Assembly (NCBI GenBank): GCA_021399435.1
Contig: JAJTUP010000057.1
Coordinates: 62,001 to 126,000, forward strand
Direction: 5' to 3'
Length of the DNA stretch: 64,000 nt
DNA from: Diaporthe sp. PMI_573
Lineage: Eukaryota > Ascomycota > Sordariomycetes > Diaporthales > Diaporthaceae
The translations under genes and the position numbers were made by a program. Positions within the stretch are counted from its first letter, which is position 1; every line of letters begins with the position of its first letter. This document shows positions 56,025 through 64,000 of this stretch, in pieces. Below the pieces are notes generated by a model that was given only the letters and a program-made list of their open reading frames with translations, was not told the origin of the DNA and made no database searches.

Positions 56025-56669
56025 GGTGAGAGACGTTGATATATGCCTGTTAGAAGTCGCGACTGGGGAGGTTGGGACTTGGTCAAGGAATTAGACGGCT
56101 GTCTTCGCAATGTTATTCATACAGACAAAACAAAGTAGAGACCAGAGATGAAGGGATATGGCAATGATGTCCAGTGAATTCCCCGCTCCGGCACTGATGA
56201 AACCACGTCCCCCGGACCGGCTCTCCACTCCGTTGATAAGCGGCCCGCTCCGTGCCGGAAGTTTACCTCATGACGCTTCGCCCGACATTGTAGCAGACCT
56301 CAATTTGGCCCGCAGAAGAAACAAGAACGACAATATGAAGAGAATGACTTAATCCTAGCTCTGGCACTGGCTGACTTTTCGCCGCTTGGCCGAAATGGAT
56401 GTACCCACCCAGGCCTGCTGTATATGATTACAGATACAACAATTGCTCAGTTCACCCGGTTATGGACGTTAAAATTGGCTCTTCGTCCAGCTCCTTCAAA
56501 ATCCTCTTATCCCAAGCTCCGGTACTGGTGCCCCTTCTGCGTACTGCGTAATTGTCATCTCCTTTTGCTCGAGACTTCTGACCCTCCATTCACCTTGCCA
56601 TCCAGCGTCAGCCAATGCGAACACGTTTCGCTGTGCTTGAACAGAATGCAGTATTCCATTTGATGTGTG
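56025..56669. other. Intergenic, no gene seen
   Basis: About 645 bp with the amidohydrolase promoter and the 3' flank of the HET gene. Nothing else recognised. Confidence 0.5.
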
Positions 56670-58780
56670 TCAGTTGATAACGAACGTCTGGAAGCCAGAT
56701 TCCCGATCCGGGTGGCATAGCTTGTGCTCTCCAACGTGGCACACTCCAATCATCTCGTACGTTGGGTCTTGCGTCCGTTCCTTTTTGCCGAGATCCTTCA
56801 CGAACGTCGACAAAGAGAAAGCTCTGCGCAAAACGAAAGTCATCCCTACTCCGAACAGTGCTGCGAGGACATCGCCCTTTGCCACCTTGCCTACGACCAC
56901 ACCCAATCTCCCTGTATCTGTTAAAAACAAGGTGGCTTTGCGACATGTATCAAATAGCTGGATTTGGATGAAACGCAGGTCTTCGTTGCTCAGAGTGTCC
57001 TGGCTCTGTTGTGAAACCCCTTGAGATACTCCACACATGATGGCGACTGCCTGCACCATCTTGGCTTCGCTACGAAGCAACCCAATTTGGTCCTCATCCC
57101 AAGTTACGTGGTGCTCCGTGAACAACTTCGTGTCGCAATTGCCTATCAAAGTCCGCCACAGTGTTCTGACTCCGATCTTCTGTTCTGCCATCAAAGACTT
57201 GACTTCGTCCTTGAGGGCGAATCTATTCCCAGGGTTGGCCAGCTCTGGGTCCTCTGTGATCGGCTGCTCAATGGCCAGTATGACGCGGCCGAGTTCAAAC
57301 CTCCAACGCGGAGTGTCTGATAGTCCTCAGAGAACGTCACAGGCGGCACTTCCGCACGCGATGACGGCATTGCCTGCTCGACGTCACGATAATATGGTAG
57401 AATATCGCCACCAACCAAGTTCAGGTCCCCAATGTCCGGAACCCAAGATGGCAGCCCTTTCTTCTTCGAGTCAATGGGCGGCATATTGGTGTAGCTGAGG
57501 TGCAGGCTATCCTTGATGACGGTGGCCATAGCTTCCGAATAGACCTGCCTCTTGGTCTTTGTGTAGTCGGCCTGTATTGGCTTGTCAAAGAATTTAGCCA
57601 TCCCCAGAATCCCATAAATCTTGTCCCGAGCATCTGCGGCGTCCAAGTGCGAAACCATGTGCAGTAGCCGTGGGAATGCAGTTGGGTCCCCGTCATCACG
57701 GCCGACGTATGCCTTGATGCGTTCTCTTATAGCCACTTCATCCATGCCGTTGTCTTTGTATGATTGTCTTATCTCCTCGGCAGAAATGGGGGCTTTGAAA
57801 TCTCCGCTCGCCAACGTGGAGTCCCGGCCCTGCTTTCTTGCCTTGACGTAAGTTAAGATCTCGAACATGCTGTCGTTGTAGGTTCCAGATGACATTTCGA
57901 CCCCGCCCCGAAGAGAGGCGAGGTTTTCCAGGGTAAGCAAAGCCTTATGTATGGCTGTTGATCGTCTGTTGTTCTCGATATGCTTCATCAGCTTCTGGTA
58001 TTTCTCTTCCACCACCTCCTCGCTGTCAGTCGGGAGTGGCTGCCTGGCGACGCCCTCCAATTCCTGCCGGTCCATCACCTCTTGGAACGCATTCTCGAGG
58101 GCGAAGAGGAATCTGAGCATACAGAGACACTACTTTGACTACGATATGGTGTACCTTCCGCAACACATGATGGGGTCCTCTGCGGCGAGGGCGATCTCTT
58201 GCTGGACCCAAATGCGCGTGAACCATGGCCGACCCAACATAGAAAGTGAGGAGCTCTGAAGCGTCGCGTCTGATATGTCCTCTTCCGTGACACCTTGCCT
58301 GATACGTTCCAGGAGCTCATCACTTCCATCAGAAGCTGGGCCCAGCCAGACCAGGACTCGGGCTGCCTTGGAGTAAATCTGTCCCATCATCTGTACCTGC
58401 GGCCCCTTCTCCACATTATCACTCTGGTTGATACAGACTGCGTCAACCCACAATGTCTTCTCGTCCTGTTCATCTCGGAAGTAGCGCAGGGCAATGTCCA
58501 GGTTCGAGGTGATGGTGACGGATCTGCCGTTGACGAGAGCCGGGGTCGGGCTTTGCTCCCGACCCCAGACATAGGACAGGGCGTCATAGTGTGGTGCAGG
58601 ACTGTTCGAGAGAGACACCGGTACGAGCTCGATGTTTATTGAGTCGTCGAACTGTCCAGGGAGTAAGTGTATGATCCTGATCTCTTGCTTCGGAGAGTCG
58701 ATAGGTTCGTAGGGGCCTGGGTCGGCAGCTGTAGCCTCCCGGCGCCGGAATGGTAGGACATCGCGAAATCTGTTCTTCAT
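56670..58780 (-). pseudogene. Heterokaryon-incompatibility (HET) domain protein, frameshifted
   Basis: Exon 1 is 58780-58155 and exon 2 starts at 58112 after a 42-nt intron. The HET domain is complete in exon 1 and the start of exon 2: YDALSYVWG (68-73 core), LWVDAVCINQ (111-119) and GRPWFTRIWVQQE. Later blocks DARDKIYGILGMA and LPSWVPDIGD follow. Near 57297-57303 the frame breaks. Before it the protein reads DYQTLRVGG; after it, in another frame, FELGRVILAIEQP runs on through VRTLWRTLIGN to a typical HET C-terminus (ATLFLTDTGRLGVV) and stops at 56670. One missing base would explain the break. HET proteins trigger cell death on non-self fusion, so broken alleles are common. A sequencing error, or a weak 71-nt intron, cannot be excluded. 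Confidence 0.82.
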
Positions 58781-60010
58781 TGGAAACAAAGGATCACATG
58801 ACCTTGTGGACTTTCCCCTTCGGCTCTAAGGCCAGACACGGGATGAATACTCGGAGGTGAGGCAGGCACCAAGGCAGTGGAGGTAAGTTTGATTGAGCTG
58901 ACATCTGATCCTGCCAAGCATCACAACCTGCAGGCAAGCGGCGCAGCACTCGCGCTAAACGCCGCGCAAACCTCAGCTCAGCCAGTCCAGTTGGGGGCTG
59001 GGCAGAGCACTCCTTTCTTGAGTGCTTAGCCATGCCCATCAGATGTATTTCAGCGCCACCAAATATATGACAGACCGAGGCTCAAGGTTATCGTCACGCC
59101 CACGTTTGAGCCCACATTCAAATCTGGATGTGTCAGCAAATGAAGAGTGTAGTTTTGAGTGATGGTGGTCAGATAGCAAGCAGTTGAGGTGCAACGGAGC
59201 CTGCTTCTCCAGGACGAGAATCGATCCTCATACTCCCGACATGAGCATGTGAAGGGACTCCTTTCAAAAGAAGGCTCTCTTGGCACTGCAGCCGGTTCAT
59301 CGACATCATATGCATGGACCCCACCTCCTTGGCTGGATGGCCTGGTGACGCAGCCCGCAATGCAGGCAATGGGCAGCCAATTGGGGGGGGGGGACAAAAT
59401 ACAAAACGGATTTCCAGTCTGATGTGGAACATCTGACAGCATCTCGGACACCGTGTAGCGGAGGTTGATGGGCTGCTGACTGCATGTGCGAGCTGAAGCC
59501 AAGCGAGAACATGGTGATTGCCGACACAGCCAGACATGTCAGTGTGCAACTCGATGAAATTTGCCTTGCGATTTCCCCCCTTTCAAAATGCTCTGCAGAT
59601 ATGAGTGAGACCCGATCCTTTCTCACCAACATGCTAGGAAGCAATCGAATTATTGGTGCTTACCCTGGCATTGGCTGAAATAGCGTCAAATCTCACACCC
59701 ACGCCCGGTTCATGCGGCGGGGACCGAACCCCTTTCCTGATTCGAGTCCAATGAAACCGTCAGCAAGTCACATCAGGCACAGAAATGACTTATTTCAGGG
59801 TGGTCTGGTGAGCTCACGGGATGCCGTGTTAACTGGTAAACATCACGGTCAAGCCGAAAGTACACTTACGGAAGCATTTGGACCCCGTGCCCTTGCTCCA
59901 GCATCTCAGTCTTGGTTGGGAGCAGAAGAAATTTCCGGTCATGAACATAGTTCTACATTCTGGATGAAGGGGTATCTGCCGTGGTATCCTCCACTTTTGC
60001 CATGTGAAAT

Positions 60011-60070
60011 CACTGTTCACTCCCAGTCTTCTGAACATGAGCATCCTTAGAATACTGAGAGTGAACAGTG
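60011..60070. repeat. Inverted repeat, 20-nt arms, 20-nt loop
   Basis: Arms CACTGTTCACTCCCAGTCTT and AATACTGAGAGTGAACAGTG pair at 18 of 20 positions. No coding frame explains it. Confidence 0.75.
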
Positions 60071-60509
60071 GATTCATATGGTAGAGAGGTCAGTCACCAC
60101 CTGATCGTACATTGCCAACCGTGATCGGCAGAGATCAAAGAAACCAACGTCAACGAAACGAAAGAAGAATCCACCACGTGTTACCAAGCACAACTTTGAA
60201 TCTCCCCGTGTGATAATCGCCTCTTTGCAACCACCGTGAAAGTGTCGTGTCTGAGCTTCACGTCGTATGAGCCTCTAAAGACTTCCTCAAGCATCCCTTC
60301 CAGCTTTGATGGGTTGATGTTTTTGGTTGAAATGACCGTCTCCTCCTGACGCTGCCGGCTGCGACGATTTGATGGGTACCAGCCAGACTCGTACCAAATG
60401 GTCCTGTGGATCGAATGAGTATTGATATACTGATGAATAATGGGTTCACCTTACACGTAGGATGACATTATAGTGGATCAGAGGGGGATCTTCAACGTAT
60501 TCGCGGCCC

Positions 60510-60644
60510 GTGTTCCCAGAGAATACATATATGACCGTATTCTCAGGGAATATAGAGATACTTGTATTCACAGTGAATACAGGTATATCTTCAATCCTTG
60601 AGAATTCACGTCTATCTGTATTCTCAGAGAATTCTGGTATGGGA
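60510..60644. repeat. 27-bp tandem array, five palindromic units
   Basis: Five 27-base units start at 60510, 60537, 60564, 60591 and 60618. Each begins with a palindromic core close to GTATTCTCAGAGAATAC, and in unit 3 the core is perfect (GTATTCACAGTGAATAC). On the minus strand a frame reads nine-residue units with an FSxNT core (EFSENT, VFTVNT, IFPENT, VFSGNT). That frame has no ATG, so coding is doubtful. Confidence 0.75.
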
Positions 60645-61649
60645 ATACGTTGAAGAGATGCGGCGCTCTGTCGAAAAGCCGTGGAGAACTTGCGAAACTT
60701 GAGCCAGCTTGAGAACACTGGGCGGGTGGGTCGCCCGGGTAGTGCCCTCTTTTGACCATCCTACGGTCCTGCTTGTTGCCGGGTAAGATGCAGGCAGGTA
60801 ATGAAGATGGTGTGAAACCCGACCCATGTGCAGCCCCGGCCGCATGTGTGCAGCCACGCGCGGCGCTCAGCAGAACCGGTCAGCAAGGAGCCACTCGCAG
60901 TCCGCAAGCAATGCAGGGGTCTGCATCCAGTGTCGATAGTGGCTGCTTTCATGAGTTCTGGTTTGGTGGGAAGAGCCAATCTCAGCCGGGTATGCAATGA
61001 GGCAACCCAAATCTGCTTGTCGCACCTCGTGGACCAAAGAAAAGAAAGCCTGCCGCCCCAAGACCACTCGGGCGTTGACCCCCCGGAGGTCAGCTCCTCC
61101 TCGTGTTGGCGCGATATCACCCACGCCTTGGAGCTGGTGCCTTCTCCAATCAGTGTGATCTCGCTTACGAGAGGCACCACACCCCATACTATACATAGCC
61201 TGCCTCCAGGCCCTCCTGCAACCCCCAATCGAGGCACTCGGACTGAGCAGTGATCGCACCGGTGACAGAAGGACTGGATGGGCTGCGTGGGGGATGGGGC
61301 TAGTGGATTATTTCGCGCAAGCCACTTGTTCGCATGCGATGGATCGTTACCACACCTTTCAGCCTTTGCAGCGGACGAGAGAAACTCATGGTCTCGATGC
61401 TGAACATTCTCGGATCGCTGCATACATGCGTGGGATGGTGGGCTCGCCTTCATGCAGCCGACAAAGGGAGACGCTGCTATAATCAATTCAGGCGAGCCTC
61501 CCTGAGATATCTTTCATATAACTCTGCGCATCTCAACCTGGTTCGATGAGTTGCGGGATATTGAGAGCAACTGAGTTCACCCATTCAATTGGTCATCGAT
61601 TTCCAGCGCAACGTACCCCAAAGCACGTCCTGCACCACCTGGAATAGAC

Positions 61650-63970
61650 ATGCGGAAGGTAATCGATCAATGCAAGCCCTTGTCATGCTTTTGTACCAAT
61701 GAGAGGAACATTTATGGTGTGGCTTTTCCAGTACCCCTGAACTCACACGACTACAGGGCTCATCACCTTTTCAAAAGCCTGAAACTGCAAAGGGATCTTC
61801 TGATCCCTTTGATGATCAAAAGCATCTTTTGAACCCGGGAAGTCCAAGCAGCGGCCGCCGAGTTTCCTTTTCCATACCCGAGAACGATGCATATCATAGT
61901 CCCAATGGTGGTCCGTCCTCGAGCAACAATCCATTCACGGATTCTCCGACTTCTCACTCTCCCAAAAGCACCATAAATCGAATCTCGTCTTATGCAAGGA
62001 CCTCTGGCTCTACCCTTTCCCTGAGGTCTCAACTGCAAGAGAGCCTTCTTCCGTCGGAATACGGTACCAGTATGTGATTCGATTTAATACAAAACGGTTG
62101 CTTCAAGCCCCGAAAAGATGCTTTTGAGAAGAACAAGCCCATTTTGCTTTTCCAAACCTATGGGGGCTTCTCTGTGCAATGGTTTGCAAATGCGCTAACA
62201 AATTTCCAGGCGACATCAGAACCTTCCTTCCCAGGAGTGCTGTCGATGCTCTGATTCACGAACAAAGTGTCGAAGAGTACTGGCTAGGACTCGAAGGTTT
62301 ACAACCCCGCAAGCCGTTGTCTGAAGTGCTGGACTATGTCTTGGGCACACGCAATGCCCGTTTTGTCTTTGTCATCATCGTCCTGATGGGGGACTCGGAG
62401 TCTTCATTGCTCGGTGACCTCATGCAAGACGGTGTCTATGACGACGATCTACCCCTTTCTCCTGTTGAGGTAAAAGGTGCAGACTCTCAATTCGGGAGGA
62501 AGTTGAACACAACTGAACCGACTGTACCTTTGGCCTGTTTCAGGAAATGGTCACCCGCTCAGGTCAACTATTTCGGCAAGTTGCAGAGGCAGGTTAAGGC
62601 TGAGGTTCTGGAGAACTGGCCAATCCAGCTTAGTGTCTTTGAAGTGCCTAATCACAGTGTCTTGCCTTTCATGCAATGCAAAAGGATACATGACGGAAAC
62701 TCGGAGGTCTTTCGAGTGGAAGTCCATCATGCCCATCATCGATTTAAAGACAGCACAAAGGTACACCCAACAACTCGTTCTCAGTCTTCATGATACGTGC
62801 TAACGCGACAAAGCCCGCAACCGATAGAGAGGGCGCCCCTTTTGCCCTGAAGGTCCTAGAGGCCAAGGATGAGCTCACCTTTAAACTGGAAGTCAAAGCC
62901 CTGATGAAGATCAGACAAAATCAACATCTGGTCACTGCAGTGACAGCTTTCAAATATCAGAACAAGTATCACCTCATGTTCAATTGGGCGGACGGGGGAA
63001 CCCTTGCCGACTTCTGGAAGAGGGAGTCTCCAAGTCTGACACACGACTCGATGTGCTGGCTCGCCCAACAATGCCACGGTCTTGCCGACGGTTTGTGCGG
63101 GATCCACAACGCCCAGATATCGGTGCAAGAACTGGCAGATGTTGATACTCAGCACGAGTTACCCCACCCAGAGGCGAATGCAGAGCCGGATGACCACGAC
63201 AAGATCCATGGAAGACATGGCGATATTAAGCCGGATAACATCCTTTGGTTCAGCGACGAGGAGAACCAGTACAAGCTTGGTGTCCTCAAAATCACCGATT
63301 TTGGTGTAACTGCCTTTCATAACGCAAAGACGACAAAGGTACCGGCTGAGCACGTGCCAAGGACTATTACATACGCGGCGCCGGAAGTCGAGGTTTCGCA
63401 AGAAGACGATGAGCCCCTTGTATCACGTCCATTCGATATATGGTCACTAGGATGTGTCTACCTAGAGTTCATAACTTGGACCCTATTGGACAAAAAAGGA
63501 GTCCTCGAGTTTGAGCAACGCAGAATGGCGGAGAAGGTGACCCGGAGGAGATTCGAGGAAGACAGCTTCTACTCCATCCACAGGAGAGGCCGTCTGAATT
63601 TTTGGTCTAGGGATTATGGTACTGTCAAGACAAGCGTGGTCTCCGTAAGTACTCAAGTCAACCAGTATTCTGAGTCTCGAAACTTACACCTTACTCCCAG
63701 TGGATGGACACATTGAGACAAAATGAACACTGTACTCCGTTTCTCAAAGAGTTCCTAGATTATATTCAAAAGAAGATACTGGTTGACAAGACGAAAAGGG
63801 AAAACAGCGCCATGGTCCGCACGCAACTAAGTCGCATGCTGGACAAATGCCAGCAAGATCGTCAATACGCCGAATCTCAGGGTTCAATGCAAACAGGACT
63901 TTATCGCAGGGATGTGATACAGCCTACAGAGTCAATATGGAGAAGGACGTTGAAATTGCTGTGTGGCTAG
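61650..63970 (+). CDS. Fungal protein kinase-like protein
   Basis: My five-exon model is 61650-61658, 61757-62063, 62210-62760, 62814-63644 and 63701-63970, giving 655 residues. Exons 2-5 join in frame with clean signals. Exon 1 codes only MRK and is the least certain part. The N-terminal 100 residues are Ser/Pro-rich (DPFDDQKHLLNPGSPSSGRR). A helical domain (DIRTFLPRSAVDALIHEQ, RNARFVFVIIVLMG) of a type often found before kinase domains in fungi follows. Kinase motifs are Lys302 in FALKVLE, HGDIKPDN (424-431) with Asp426, DFG (451-453), YAAPEV and FDIWSLGCVYLE. The glycine loop is weak (DGNSEVFRVEV). The catalytic residues are intact, so activity is likely. The role is unknown. Confidence 0.82.
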
Positions 63971-64000
63971 TGCGAAGCTGGCGATACTCTATATATCCTC

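Larger units (their letters stand above)
58781..61649. promoter_or_regulatory. Divergent intergenic region with repeats, no gene seen
   Basis: About 2.9 kb, the longest geneless stretch, between the HET gene (minus) and kinase gene (plus). It holds an imperfect hairpin at 60011-60070 and a 27-bp repeat array at 60510-60644. Several frames of 100-240 residues on both strands lack start context and motifs and are treated as chance. Confidence 0.5.

Noticed and set aside
60446..60718. 90-residue minus-strand frame over the 27-bp array
   Set aside because: No ATG start and no signal or domain outside the repeat, so it is reported as a repeat array and not as a gene.
60761..61486. 241-residue minus-strand frame in the geneless stretch
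   Set aside because: No motif, signal peptide or homology that I recognise; the opposite strand also has open frames here, suggesting composition-driven openness.

Overview
The window is nuclear DNA of a filamentous ascomycete (Pezizomycotina, most likely a Sordariomycete; the class is an inference). Most genes have short GT-AG introns of about 42-134 nt, often with CTAA-type branch sites. The families are typical of these moulds: CFEM/PTH11-like receptors, Zn2Cys6 regulators, WSC and Kre9/Knh-like wall proteins, fungal NLRs, a HET-domain protein and an ApsB/Mto1-type spindle-pole protein. No bacterial-type operon, rRNA, convincing tRNA or CRISPR array was seen. Exon limits below were derived by hand from splice signals and reading frame, and no transcript data support them.

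Layout. 0-5.3 kb: a CFEM receptor running off the left edge, a NAD(P)-binding epimerase-like protein and a small two-helix membrane protein. 6.2-8.8 kb: a poor region with an intronless KIN17-like remnant and a 929-bp element with 70-bp terminal inverted repeats and TA flanks (Fot1/pogo type). 9.6-13.3 kb: a five-exon patatin/NB-ARC NLR. 14-22 kb: a Kre9/Knh-like secreted protein, a Zn2Cys6 regulator, a LURP-one-related protein and a two-WSC-domain protein. 22.5-24 kb: a second CFEM receptor. 25.6-27.5 kb: a secreted S10 serine carboxypeptidase. 29-31 kb: a NACHT-ankyrin NLR. 31.6-34.3 kb: a second Rossmann-fold protein and an unrecognised three-exon gene, divergently arranged. 35.7-36.3 kb: a small secreted precursor of five related units, with dibasic (Kex2-type) sites before the last three.

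36.6-46.9 kb holds three unrelated glycosyltransferases (GT31, GT2, GT32-like), an MFS transporter and a Zn2Cys6 regulator. GT31 and GT2 are head to head. This could be a glycan or wall-polysaccharide neighbourhood, but that is inferred from position only. 48.6-53.8 kb encodes the 1703-residue ApsB/Mto1 homologue. A metal-dependent amidohydrolase, a frameshifted HET-domain gene and a protein kinase running nearly to the right edge follow.

The features most worth a second look are the dibasic-site repeat precursor at 35.7 kb, the GT31/GT2/GT32/MFS/regulator block, the spread of allorecognition-type genes (patatin-NLR, NACHT-ANK, broken HET), and two short-period arrays (15 bp x 12 at 47.5 kb; 27 bp x 5 at 60.5 kb) whose periods are multiples of three.
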